Assembly (NCBI GenBank): GCA_030523275.1
Contig: JAUNIX010000005.1
Location: forward strand, 44,353-108,352
DNA length: 64,000 bases
Reading direction: 5' to 3'
Origin: Lachnospiraceae bacterium
GTDB taxonomy: Bacteria > Bacillota > Clostridia > Lachnospirales > Lachnospiraceae
The translations under genes and the position numbers were made by a program. Positions 34,578-42,302 of this stretch are shown here, piece by piece (position 1 is the first letter of the stretch; the number at the start of each line of letters is the position of its first letter). The notes beneath the pieces are model-generated. The model ran no database searches. It saw nothing but the letters and a program-made list of their open reading frames with translations, and had not been told where the DNA came from.

Positions 34578-34694
34578 ATGAAAAGTTTTTATGATATTTT
34601 CAAGCTAATTGTGGATTGTATCAGATTGGTATATGAAACAGTAAAATTAGTGAAAGAGATACTTAGAGACAACAAAAAACGTCCTGAACTGTAG
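34578..34694 (+). CDS. Small amphipathic peptide, putative type I toxin
   Basis: An ORF of 38 codons with strong RBS AAGGAGG, encoding an N-terminal helix (FYDIFKLIVDCIRLVYET) and a basic tail (RDNKKRPEL). It is flanked by its own promoter and by a terminator whose 5' arm overlaps the end of the gene. A convergent promoter at 34765-34793 would make an antisense RNA across the shared terminator. Size, tail and layout match Fst-like type I toxins that insert into membranes, although this peptide carries more charges inside the helix than typical ones. Toxicity is inferred. Confidence 0.65.
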   Translation: MKSFYDIFKLIVDCIRLVYETVKLVKEILRDNKKRPEL

Positions 34695-34712
34695 CAAGGA
34701 AGGACGTTTTTG
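34673..34712. terminator. Bidirectional terminator shared by toxin mRNA and antisense RNA
   Basis: ACGTCCT (34679-34685) pairs with AGGACGT (34701-34707). On + it is followed by TTTTT, on - by TTTTTTG (complement of 34673-34679). The loop carries GCAAGGAAGG, a near copy of the ribosome binding region at 34560-34567. Confidence 0.9.
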
Positions 34713-34758
34713 TCTACAAAAGTTACGGGAAAACCGCAGTGATACTTGCGGTTCCTAT
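34673..34758 (-). ncRNA. Putative antisense antitoxin RNA
   Basis: Predicted from the - strand promoter at 34793-34765 and the bidirectional terminator: about 86 nt. A 5' hairpin AACCGCA/TGCGGTT (34753-34747, 34738-34732) is visible. The RNA would contain CCCGTAAC (complement of 34722-34729), able to pair with TACGGG at 34519-34524 in the mRNA leader. Its CTTCCTTG segment can pair with CAAGGAGG (34560-34567), covering the toxin Shine-Dalgarno. This fits direct-repeat pairing in Fst/par systems. Confidence 0.6.
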
Positions 34759-34764
34759 ACTGAT

Positions 34765-34793
34765 ATTATAACAATCGTTATTTATTACGTCAA
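34765..34793 (-). promoter_or_regulatory. Promoter of the antisense RNA
   Basis: On the - strand TTGACG (34793-34788) and TATAAT (34770-34765) are 17 bases apart. The promoter lies entirely within a 34-bp sequence that recurs at 35587-35620. Confidence 0.8.
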
Positions 34794-34799
34794 TGTAAA
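34766..34799. repeat. 34-bp direct repeat, copy 1
   Basis: 32 of 34 bases match 35587-35620. The two copies bracket an IS transposase fragment and one hypothetical gene. Each copy carries a - strand promoter. Confidence 0.9.
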
Positions 34800-35133
34800 A
34801 ATTTCTTGAGTTTCCGCAATTGTGAGCCGTTTTTGATAATGTCCCAATATACCACGAGAGAAAATGTCCCGGATGTGGTATTATATTCCCATTAATTACT
34901 GATGGGAGGGATCATTTACCAGAAAGGTGGAACTTACAATGGATGAGCAGAAAAAATATGAAACTATCAGGAAACTTGTTGATAACGGTGGCAGCAAAGA
35001 GTGTGCCGCACTTAAGCTTGGAGTTACTAGGCGACACATCAACCGCATGATCCATGGTTATAAAGAAAAAGGAAAACAACGCAAAATTTGCGCTTCCCTT
35101 AAAAAGATAACACCAATGGTTTTAGAATTATGA
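34800..35133 (+). mobile_element. Remnant of an IS1202/ISNCY-type insertion sequence
   Basis: An open frame from the ATG at 34939 gives MDEQKKYETIRKLVDNGGSKECAALKLGVTRRHINRMIHGYKEKGK, the N-terminal helix-turn-helix of IS1202-like transposases. After KGKQRK the sequence departs from the family and stops at 35133, with no catalytic DDE region. Repeats of AATGTCCC upstream (about 34838 and 34873) may belong to the IS end. It is a truncated, inactive remnant; family assignment is from memory. Confidence 0.7.
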
Positions 35134-35157
35134 AAGCAAAATTGAAGGAGGATTATG

Positions 35158-35571
35158 ATGAAAGAGTTTGATGTAAAGGCAAAGAAAATTTATATGATAA
35201 TATTTTTTTTATTTGGTTGTTATATTACATATGATTTACTTTTCAATACAGAATTAGAATTGGCAACCTATATAACCCTTTTGATTTGTTGGTGCCTTGA
35301 GTTGTTTATTTCTTTGAAATGTAAAAAAGATTATTTGACAATTGCAGAGGATAAACTAATTGTCCATAAAATGTTTTCTGCAAAAGAATATAATATCCAG
35401 GATATTGATCTTGTAAAATACCACGAAGTAAGGGGTGAAATGATATTCAGAATAGAAATTGAAGGGAAAAAAATAGGTGAGTTTTCAGATCATGAAAAGA
35501 ATGGGATTCAGTGTGCGGAATACCTTGAAGAAACTGGGGTTGAATTTGTTGAAAAAGGGTTCTTTTTTTAA
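35158..35571 (+). CDS. Hypothetical membrane protein, possibly PH-like
   Basis: The 137-residue protein has two hydrophobic helices (about 10-30 and 37-55) followed by a beta-rich domain (DYLTIAEDKLIVHKMFSAKEYNIQDIDLVKYHE) with the pattern of bacterial PH-domain membrane proteins. I cannot assign a function. AAGGAGG at 35145-35151 suits the ATG at 35158; 35155 is possible. It lies between the 34-bp repeats with the IS fragment and could be cargo. Confidence 0.65.
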   Translation: MKEFDVKAKKIYMIIFFLFGCYITYDLLFNTELELATYITLLICWCLELFISLKCKKDYLTIAEDKLIVHKMFSAKEYNIQDIDLVKYHEVRGEMIFRIEIEGKKIGEFSDHEKNGIQCAEYLEETGVEFVEKGFFF

Positions 35572-35586
35572 TAGTAGTTGGAGAAT

Positions 35587-35620
35587 TTATAATAATCGTT
35601 ATTTATTACGTCAATATAAA
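35587..35620. repeat. 34-bp direct repeat, copy 2
   Basis: Second copy of the sequence at 34766-34799 with two substitutions; a - strand TTGACG with TATAAA at 17-base spacing is retained. A hairpin AAATATTA-ATGC-TAATATTT (35618-35637) begins at its end. Confidence 0.9.
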
Positions 35621-35733
35621 TATTAATGCTAATATTTATATATTCAATTGTAAGAAAAATGTAAAAAGATAGTAAGAAATGGGTTATGATAGTGTGCTAT
35701 GATTTATGAAAGAAAAACAAGGAGGCATATACC

Positions 35734-36327
35734 ATGTACAGAATTTTAATAACCTGTTTTGAAGTTGCATTGGCGGCAATTGTAATTATACCAGTATTCT
35801 TGATTATGGGTAAAACGCTTTTTCATAATAGGAAAAAGACGATATATTATATTGTGTTTGCACTGTATTTAGCGGCAGTTTATCATTTGGTTGGTCTACC
35901 TTGCATCCAGTATTTACAGTTGGACTTATCTGTTCATTTGATTCCCTTTGTTGGTATGATATCGGATTGGAAAAATAGTATTTTAAATATTTTTCTTTTT
36001 GTTCCACTTGGCATATTTCTTCCCCTTTTATTTGAGAAGTTTCGTTCCATGAAGAGAACTGTTCTCTTTGGTACGTGTATGACATTTCTAATCGAGTTAT
36101 TACAAATATTTACATTCAGAGCAACGGACATTAATGACATAGCTACAAATATCATTGGAACGTGTTTAGGATATTTGATTGCAAGTATAATTTCGAAAAA
36201 AGCACCACAAATAATGATTACTGATAAAACTAATTATGAAGTGTTTGTTGTGTTAGGTATTGTAGTTGCCATTATGTTTTTTATACAGCCTTTTATTTCT
36301 GGATTTTTTTGGAATTTTATTTTATGA
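35734..36327 (+). CDS. VanZ-family membrane protein
   Basis: The 197-residue protein has about five membrane helices and the VanZ core: HLIPF (about 69-73), NIFLFVPLGIFLPLLF, SFLIELLQIFTFRATDINDIATNIIGTCLGY (conserved E, R and DxxDxxxN). VanZ-like proteins contribute to glycopeptide or antibiotic tolerance in some hosts; usually the role is unknown. AAGGAGG precedes the ATG. The ACT-domain gene follows at 11 bases. Confidence 0.92.
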   Translation: MYRILITCFEVALAAIVIIPVFLIMGKTLFHNRKKTIYYIVFALYLAAVYHLVGLPCIQYLQLDLSVHLIPFVGMISDWKNSILNIFLFVPLGIFLPLLFEKFRSMKRTVLFGTCMTFLIELLQIFTFRATDINDIATNIIGTCLGYLIASIISKKAPQIMITDKTNYEVFVVLGIVVAIMFFIQPFISGFFWNFIL

Positions 36328-36338
36328 GGAGAAAATTT

Positions 36339-36713
36339 ATGAAAATAGAAAAATTAAATTATGATTTTTCAGTGTGTAAAGTAAAAGACTTTTCAAAGAT
36401 TGATTTAGAAAGTGAATATTGTTTTCTTAGCAAGACGGACAAAGAGCATTCACTGGTGTGTATGACAGAAAATGTCCCTGATTGTGTGATAGAAAGAGAG
36501 GATGGTTGGAAGGCGTTTCGGATTCAAGGAACATTAGATTTTTCTTTGATTGGAATTCTTTCTAAAATATCTGCATTATTGGCAGAAAATGAGATTGGCA
36601 TTTTTGCAATATCGACTTTTGATACAGATTATATTTTGACAAAATCAGAAAATTTTTTAAAAGCACTAGAGGTGCTTTCAAAAGCTGGATATCAAATAAT
36701 AGAAACATTATAG
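36339..36713 (+). CDS. ACT-domain protein
   Basis: The 124-residue protein has a C-terminal ACT-like half (WKAFRIQGTLDFSLIGILSKISALLAENEIGIFAISTFDTDYILTK), as in the stand-alone ACT_7/CASTOR-like proteins that bind amino acids. GAGGAG at 36327-36332 supports the ATG at 36339 rather than the ATG at 36309 inside VanZ. Ligand and partner unknown. Confidence 0.85.
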   Translation: MKIEKLNYDFSVCKVKDFSKIDLESEYCFLSKTDKEHSLVCMTENVPDCVIEREDGWKAFRIQGTLDFSLIGILSKISALLAENEIGIFAISTFDTDYILTKSENFLKALEVLSKAGYQIIETL

Positions 36714-36725
36714 TGTCAAAATAGA

Positions 36726-36750
36726 GGAGGGGAAATGCCCCTCCAGATTC
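36726..36750. terminator. Terminator between convergent genes
   Basis: GGAGGGG (36726-36732) pairs with CCCCTCC (36738-36744) over a 5-base loop; modest T-rich flanks on both sides serve the ACT and DegV genes. Confidence 0.75.
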
Positions 36751-36753
36751 TTG

Positions 36754-37593
36754 TTATCCTTCAAATCCAACGAGTATGCCTCCTTGTTCTGCATAATAGG
36801 AGCATAAACCACGACAAGGTTTAATCTCGATATCTGCATTTGGATATTCTGTCATGATTAAGTTCTTTAAAGAGATGGCGCTTGTCTCATTATCACAATG
36901 ATCGATACGTACTTTTGTACCCTGATAGCCTTTTGTTTTCATTTCCGCAAATAATTTCTGTACAGCGCGTTTACTTCCCCGACATTTATGAAGCGGTGCT
37001 AAAGTTCCCTCGTCACTGGCCTCACCAACAATTCTCAGATTTAAAACTCCAACGATTTTCGCCATTGCCGGATGAATACGACCATTACGAGCAAGATTTT
37101 GCACAGATTCAAGCGTAAAGAATAAATGTATATGTTTCTGGTATGTTTCTATATCTTTTACAATTTCATCAAAATCCATTTCTTTCTGTATATTTTGGGA
37201 AAGACGTTCGATAATCAGTGCAATCTCAGGACCAGTAGAGAGACTATCGAAAACATGGACTTTTGCTCCAGGGTTCTTCTTTTCATATTCTTGCTTTGCC
37301 TGCATGGCACTTTCGTATGCACCAGATAATGCACTGGTAATTGTGATGCAGAAAACACATTCTGCATTGTCAAAGGAGCTTAACCAGTCATAAATATTTG
37401 GACAGGACGTCGAAGTTTTTCCCTGACATTCTGCCAATTCTTTTACCATTTGCATTACATCTAAAGAATTATCGTCAGTATATTCTTTTTCTGATGTCAA
37501 AATTTTTAGAGGTACAGTCGCGAAAGCAGAGTCATTATTTGGACATAAATTTGATGAGGAATCTGCCACAATCTTATACTTTGTTTCAAACAT
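36754..37593 (-). CDS. DegV-family fatty-acid-binding protein
   Basis: The 279-residue protein starts YKIVADSSSNL, followed by GKTSTSCPN and VFCITITSALSGAYESAMQA, the DegV fold signature with the conserved Ser and Thr residues that hold the fatty-acid carboxylate. Homologs (FakB) present fatty acids to the kinase FakA; no fakA is visible here. Transcribed alone. RBS AAGGAG upstream. Confidence 0.93.
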   Translation of the reverse strand: MFETKYKIVADSSSNLCPNNDSAFATVPLKILTSEKEYTDDNSLDVMQMVKELAECQGKTSTSCPNIYDWLSSFDNAECVFCITITSALSGAYESAMQAKQEYEKKNPGAKVHVFDSLSTGPEIALIIERLSQNIQKEMDFDEIVKDIETYQKHIHLFFTLESVQNLARNGRIHPAMAKIVGVLNLRIVGEASDEGTLAPLHKCRGSKRAVQKLFAEMKTKGYQGTKVRIDHCDNETSAISLKNLIMTEYPNADIEIKPCRGLCSYYAEQGGILVGFEG

Positions 37594-37888
37594 TTTTATT
37601 CTCCTTGTTTCAGTTATTTCGTTAAATAGTTTTTGTGCTTCATGTGAAAAATGCAGAATCTCAAATTGTGGGATTCCTTATTTCTGAATTCATAATAAAT
37701 ATATTATATGGTTTTTAATACTATGTCAAGAGATATAAAATAACTTATAAAAAAGTTATAAAGACTTTGCTAGACTGTTTCAACTTCAGATGGGCAAATA
37801 GTCGAATATGTTGTCAGTAAAAAACAGCTATGTTACAATAAAATTATATAGAAAAAAGGATGGTCTGATGAAAATGAAAGGAGTTAGT

Positions 37889-38350
37889 ATGAGCCGATTA
37901 AGTGAATTAAGAGATTATGTGAACCGTGAACTTCTTAGTTTGGATAATAAAGATAAGGCAATCAGTGCCTGTGTACACCTTTATGGGGTATCTTTAGCAG
38001 CGACGATGATTGCCGAAAAGCGAAATGAAGATGCAGAGCTTGCAGCTATGGCAGCGATGTTGCATGATTTACATGCTTACAAAAGTGGTTCCTATAAGGA
38101 TCATGCTCATAAAGGAGCAGAACTTGCGCGTAGTATTTTACAGGAATTACAGTTGACAAATGATTCAGAGACAGAAATCATTTGCTCTGCTATTTATCAC
38201 CATGATGATAAATTAATCGTGGATGGTTCAATGGATGAAGTGTTAAAAGATGCGGATGTAGTTCATCATTGTATGCATGATCTTTCAAAACCGGTAAAAG
38301 AAAAAGAACGAGCTCGTTATGATGCCTTGAGGAAAGAGTTTGATCTATAG
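37889..38350 (+). CDS. HD-domain phosphohydrolase
   Basis: The 153-residue protein has the HD signature MLHDLHAYKSG and conserved His/Asp residues in HAHKGAELA, YHHDD and DADVVHH, a metal-dependent phosphohydrolase fold. GGAG at 37878 supports the ATG at 37889; upstream in-frame ATGs at 37808 and 37868 lack such sites. Substrate unknown. Confidence 0.88.
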   Translation: MSRLSELRDYVNRELLSLDNKDKAISACVHLYGVSLAATMIAEKRNEDAELAAMAAMLHDLHAYKSGSYKDHAHKGAELARSILQELQLTNDSETEIICSAIYHHDDKLIVDGSMDEVLKDADVVHHCMHDLSKPVKEKERARYDALRKEFDL

Positions 38351-38412
38351 AAATAGGAATACATAGCTATAATGACAATCTATACTTCATATGTTATGGT
38401 AATGACAGGAAA

Positions 38413-38460
38413 AAAAGGATGGTATTATTTTGCAAAGGAGCAAAACCGTACCATCCTTTT
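38413..38460 (+). terminator. Terminator after the HD gene
   Basis: AAAAGGATGGTA and TACCATCCTTTT (about 38413-38424 and 38449-38460) are complementary, with an inner TTTTGC/GCAAAA helix and a T-rich end. Confidence 0.85.
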
Positions 38461-38492
38461 CCGGTTTATGATAGAAAGAAGGAGGAATATCT

Positions 38493-39392
38493 ATGATAAA
38501 AAAGAATCAAATGAAAATGAGCAACGGGAATAGAAAAATTCGTCGTATCATATTTGCCTATATCTTGGTGATTTTTGGAGCCATTGTTGCGGCATTTGCC
38601 ATTGAGCAAATTTTAGTTCCAGTTCAGATACTGGACGGAGGAATGGTCGGTGTCAGTATCATCGTCAGTAGCATTACCCCATTACCACTGAGCATTTTAA
38701 CCATTTGTTTTAACTTACCTTTAGTATGGATTGGAAGTAGAAAATTAGAAAAATCATTTTTCATTCGGACCCTGATCGCGATGGTGATATTTTCTGTTTC
38801 CCTTTCGTTCTTTGGAGAAATGGCATTTACCGTGACAGAGGATAAACTATTAGCAACTATTTTTGGTGGTCTTTTGTTGGGTTTTGGTGTCGGGCTAATT
38901 ATTCAAAATGGCGGATGTCTTGACGGAACAGAAGCTGTGGCGATTTTAATTAGCAAGAAAACGAATTTATCAGTTGGCCAGATTGTATTAGTTTTTAATG
39001 TCATCATTTATATGGTAGCAGGATTGCTCTTTGGCTTAGACCGAGCTTTATATAGTCTGATGACTTATTTTATTGTTTCCCGTATTGTTGACTTTATCAG
39101 TACTGGCATGTTAGAAGGTAAAGCGGTGATGATTATTACGGATCAGGGTGATAAAATTGCAGAGGATATTTATCAGACTTTAGGTAGAACCGTTACCTTT
39201 ATCAAAGGAGAAGGGTTGATTTCTGGAGAAAAAACCGTTCTGTATTGTGTGATTACTCGAATTGAAGTATCAACAATCAAGAGTATTATTGAAAAGGCAG
39301 ATTATTCCGCCTTTATGACCATCTCAGATGTGTCGGAAATCGTTGGCAAGCATATCCGGGACAATTCAAAAAAGATTTCTGCTAATATATAG
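38493..39392 (+). CDS. YitT-family membrane protein (DUF2179 C-terminus)
   Basis: The 299-residue protein has five or six membrane helices (about 18-215), with the family motif QNGGCLDGTEAVAI, and a soluble C-terminal DUF2179 domain (VMIITDQGDKIAEDIYQTLGRTVTFIKGEG; SIIEKADYSAFMTISDVSEIVGK). Function of the family is unknown. AAGGAGG precedes the ATG. Confidence 0.92.
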   Translation: MIKKNQMKMSNGNRKIRRIIFAYILVIFGAIVAAFAIEQILVPVQILDGGMVGVSIIVSSITPLPLSILTICFNLPLVWIGSRKLEKSFFIRTLIAMVIFSVSLSFFGEMAFTVTEDKLLATIFGGLLLGFGVGLIIQNGGCLDGTEAVAILISKKTNLSVGQIVLVFNVIIYMVAGLLFGLDRALYSLMTYFIVSRIVDFISTGMLEGKAVMIITDQGDKIAEDIYQTLGRTVTFIKGEGLISGEKTVLYCVITRIEVSTIKSIIEKADYSAFMTISDVSEIVGKHIRDNSKKISANI

Positions 39393-39423
39393 AAGGATAA
39401 GTGCATCAAGGTTTGAATGATCG

Positions 39424-39453
39424 AGTCGGTAGTTTTGTCACTGCCGACTTTTT
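39424..39453 (+). terminator. Terminator after the YitT gene
   Basis: AGTCGGTAG (39424-39432) pairs with CTGCCGACT (39441-39449) with one G-T pair, then TTTTT. This excludes a start of the next gene at 39417. Confidence 0.88.
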
Positions 39454-39491
39454 ATGTTATACTTAGTCCAATATTGGAAAGGAAAAAACAG

Positions 39492-40439
39492 ATGATTAAG
39501 ATTGATTTGATTACTGGATTTTTGGGATCTGGGAAAACAACTTTTATAAAAAAATATGCAAAATATTGGATGGAACGTGGAAAGAATATTGGTATTCTTG
39601 AAAATGATTATGGCGCAGTCAATGTTGATATGATGTTATTACAGGAATTAAGTGGCGACAATTGTGGCTTAGAGATGGTGGCAGGTGGCTGCGATGATGA
39701 AAGCCATAGGAGAAGATTTAAGACAAAACTGATTGCATTAGGGATGTATGGATATGACAGAGTACTGATTGAGCCATCTGGGATTTTTGACGTGGATGAA
39801 TTTTTTGATGTTTTATATGAATCACCACTCAACAACTGGTATGAGATTGGAAATGTGATTGCAATTGTGGATGCAAAGTTAGAAGATCATCTTTCCGAAC
39901 AGTCAGAATATATGCTCGCATCTCAGATTGCTAATGCTGGTAATATTATTCTTAGCAAAAGTCAGGAAGCAACGGAAGATGAGATGGCAAAAACCATTGC
40001 CCATTTGAATCAAGTGATGGAACAGGTACAGTGTAAGCGCAGATTAAAAGATGAAATTGTGTGTACCGATTGGAGTAAATTCACAAAAGAAGACTTTGAA
40101 CAGATTGCGAATTGTGGATATGTGTCTGAAAATTATGTCAAACTGTCGAACGATCAGAGAAATCCGTATACGTCTCTTTATTATATGAATCTTCATATGT
40201 CAGAACAGGAATTGCGTTCAAAAGTGAAAGCGATGATGCAAGATTGTGCTTGTGGTAATATTTTCCGCGTCAAGGGTTTTCTAAAAGTGGATGAGGAGCA
40301 ATGGCTTGAGTTAAATGCGACTCGAAAAAATATTAATATCAAGCCAATTGAACAAGGACAGGAAGTTTTGATTGTGATTGGAGAAAATCTTGCAGAAGAC
40401 GTGATCCAATCCTATATGGAAGAGAAAGAAGAGGGATAG
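39492..40439 (+). CDS. CobW/G3E-family GTPase lacking the CxCC motif
   Basis: The 315-residue protein has Walker A GFLGSGKTTF (about 8-17), the G3E box (IEPSGI) and DAKLEDHL, and a C-terminal CobW-like domain (NIFRVKGFLKVDEEQW). G3E GTPases are metal chaperones or insertases, and most have a CxCC metal-transfer motif after switch I; here this place reads VAGGCDDE with a single Cys. A CACG sequence near residue 250 is another possible metal site. It is followed 2 bases later by the thioesterase gene. Confidence 0.88.
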   Translation: MIKIDLITGFLGSGKTTFIKKYAKYWMERGKNIGILENDYGAVNVDMMLLQELSGDNCGLEMVAGGCDDESHRRRFKTKLIALGMYGYDRVLIEPSGIFDVDEFFDVLYESPLNNWYEIGNVIAIVDAKLEDHLSEQSEYMLASQIANAGNIILSKSQEATEDEMAKTIAHLNQVMEQVQCKRRLKDEIVCTDWSKFTKEDFEQIANCGYVSENYVKLSNDQRNPYTSLYYMNLHMSEQELRSKVKAMMQDCACGNIFRVKGFLKVDEEQWLELNATRKNINIKPIEQGQEVLIVIGENLAEDVIQSYMEEKEEG

Positions 40440-40441
40440 AG

Positions 40442-40861
40442 ATGCAAGAATTAAAAATATATGAACACAAAGTACAGTATTATGAAACCGATCAAATGGC
40501 TATCGTGCATCACTCGAATTATATTCGTTGGTTTGAGGAAGCACGAAATTTTGCCTTAGAGGCAGCAGGATTTGGCTATAAAAAGATGGAAGATTGTGGA
40601 ATTATCATTCCTGTTTTAGATATAAGTGCAAAATATAAAACAATGACACATTTTGGTGATACGGTTTGTATTCAGATGAAGATTGATGTCTATAATGGCA
40701 CGCGTTTAAAAATCTTATATCATAATTTTGACAAAGAAACAAAAGAAGTTCGATGTACAGGTAAGAGTAGTCATTGCTTTTTGAATAAAGAAGGAAATTT
40801 GGTATCGTTAAAGTGTTCTTATCCGGAAATACATCAGGTGTTTGAAAATATGAAAGCTTGA
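40442..40861 (+). CDS. Acyl-CoA thioesterase (YbgC/FadM hot-dog fold)
   Basis: The 139-residue protein contains YYETDQMAIVHHSNYIRWFEEAR, the 4-hydroxybenzoyl-CoA thioesterase/YbgC motif with the catalytic Asp (YxTDxMGxVHH...YxxW(F)EEAR). It hydrolyses acyl-CoA thioesters. It begins 2 bases after the CobW-like gene. Confidence 0.93.
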   Translation: MQELKIYEHKVQYYETDQMAIVHHSNYIRWFEEARNFALEAAGFGYKKMEDCGIIIPVLDISAKYKTMTHFGDTVCIQMKIDVYNGTRLKILYHNFDKETKEVRCTGKSSHCFLNKEGNLVSLKCSYPEIHQVFENMKA

Positions 40862-40904
40862 TAGAAATTAAAAAAACTCTTTGTATACGAAAGGAGGAAT
40901 CAAT

Positions 40905-41378
40905 ATGCATTTAAGAAATTTTTTAATCGTTGTTCGTGATATTGAGAAATCAAAAGCATTTTATCATGATATTTTTGGCTTAGACGTAATCGCAGATTTT
41001 GATGGAAATGTCATTTTGACAGAAGGATTGGTATTGCAGGAAAAGTCAATATGGGAACAGTTTATCCAGTGCAAAGTGACTGGAAAGGGAAATGATGCTG
41101 AGTTATATTTTGAAGAAAATAACATGGATGCATTTTTGACACGTCTGGAGAAAAGTTCATATCCAATTGAATATGTCAATCCATTGATGGAGCATGACTG
41201 GGGACAGCGAGTGATTCGCATTTATGATCCGGATGGTCATATGATCGAGGTTGGTGAGGCGATGGATTTTGTGGCAAGAAGATATCTAAGTCAGGGCATG
41301 ATACCAGAAGAAGTAGCGAGAAAGACCCAGTTACCATTGTCTCAGGTACAGATGCTTGTTGATTCTAAAGATGTATAA
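40905..41378 (+). CDS. VOC-family (glyoxalase-like) protein
   Basis: The 157-residue protein is a vicinal-oxygen-chelate domain: NFLIVVRDIEKSKAFYHDIFGL at the start, and WGQRVIRIYDPDGHMIEVGE carrying the C-terminal metal Glu. A C-terminal tail (RYLSQGMIPEEVARKTQLPLSQVQML) looks like a helical extension. GGAGG at 40893 supports the ATG at 40905. Substrate unknown. Confidence 0.9.
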   Translation: MHLRNFLIVVRDIEKSKAFYHDIFGLDVIADFDGNVILTEGLVLQEKSIWEQFIQCKVTGKGNDAELYFEENNMDAFLTRLEKSSYPIEYVNPLMEHDWGQRVIRIYDPDGHMIEVGEAMDFVARRYLSQGMIPEEVARKTQLPLSQVQMLVDSKDV

Positions 41379-41405
41379 AAGAAAATAATATGGAGAGTGA
41401 GAAAC

Positions 41406-41951
41406 ATGTCTGACTATATAACAACTTATGGTGGGACGCATTTTGTCCCTACAAAACCGGATATAAATCGGATCCATATCACGGACATTGCCCATGCTTT
41501 ATCCTTAATATGCAGGGGAAACGGGCATGCAAAAACATTTTTTTCAGTTGGACAGCACTGTATTTATTGTGCATTAGAGGCGAAAGCACGTGGGTATTCA
41601 GATCGACTTATTTTGGCATGTCTTCTTCATGATGCCAGCGAGGCTTATATGTCTGATGTGCCTACGCCATTTAAACAATATTTGCATGAATATATTGAGA
41701 TGGAAGAGAAACTTCTTGATATGATTTACATGAAATATTTAGGTTCTGTGTTGACAGAAGAAGAACAAAGTAATTTAAAGCAGATTGACAAAGATTTGCT
41801 TTACTATGATTTGTTGGAACTTTTAAATGAACCGACTGAGGGAAATCCACCGGCCTTGCATATAGAAATTTCTTATGAAGTGCTTCCATTCGAGGAAGTA
41901 GAAAAGAAATATTTAGAAATATTTTGTCAGTATTGCGATCAATTAGAATAA
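41406..41951 (+). CDS. HD-domain hydrolase (YfbR-like)
   Basis: The 181-residue protein has FFSVGQHCIYCALEAKARG, LACLLHDASEAYMSDVPTPFK and a later Asp (IDKDLLYYD), the spaced His, His-Asp and Asp ligands of HD phosphohydrolases of the YfbR/5'-deoxynucleotidase type. The ATG at 41406 is preferred over the GTG at 41397; the RBS is GGAGAGTGAG. Confidence 0.88.
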   Translation: MSDYITTYGGTHFVPTKPDINRIHITDIAHALSLICRGNGHAKTFFSVGQHCIYCALEAKARGYSDRLILACLLHDASEAYMSDVPTPFKQYLHEYIEMEEKLLDMIYMKYLGSVLTEEEQSNLKQIDKDLLYYDLLELLNEPTEGNPPALHIEISYEVLPFEEVEKKYLEIFCQYCDQLE

Positions 41952-41986
41952 TGTGTTATACTGGTAAAAGAAAGGAATTTATAATT

Positions 41987-42109
41987 ATGAAAACAATCAC
42001 ATTTGCATTTAATGATAAGAAGAGTATCCGACCGATGGCACTGGAACAAAAACAGGGCCTGAATTTTGTGTACTCTTATAAGATGATGCGAAAGCGATTG
42101 TTGTTTTAA
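41987..42109 (+). CDS. Small ORF of unknown function
   Basis: A 40-codon ORF with AAAGGA before its ATG, encoding MKTITFAFNDKKSIRPMALE...YKMMRKRLLF. I do not recognise it. It starts 35 bases after the HD gene and ends 54 bases before a strong terminator. It may be a real small protein or a truncated remnant. Confidence 0.4.
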   Translation: MKTITFAFNDKKSIRPMALEQKQGLNFVYSYKMMRKRLLF

Positions 42110-42163
42110 TCTGTATCTATATTTTTATAGTAATATATTAACAAATATATAGAAGCAATCATA

Positions 42164-42226
42164 ACCGCTTATCTTATGAAGATAGGCGGTTTTTTATGTT
42201 ATAGAAAATTTCCTATAACATAAAAA
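42164..42226. terminator. Terminator fused to 36-bp palindrome, element copy C
   Basis: A 12-bp stem (42164-42175 with 42179-42190, one G-T pair) followed by TTTTT is an intrinsic terminator. The T run is at the same time the start of a 36-bp palindrome (42191-42226) with TTATAGAAAATT and AATTTCCTATAA halves, one mismatch. The palindrome is nearly identical to the one at 63888-63923. Confidence 0.85.
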
Positions 42227-42302
42227 CATTTTCTATGTAATCATAATACGTCTTCTGAATAAGCGGGTGAATGTGAAAATAAAATAGAAAGAAGGGTTTG
42301 GA

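Noticed and set aside
39417..39491. Extended N-terminus for the CobW-like protein
   Set aside because: The extra 25 codons are the terminator hairpin of the previous gene; the conserved protein begins MIKIDLITGFLGSGKT at 39492.
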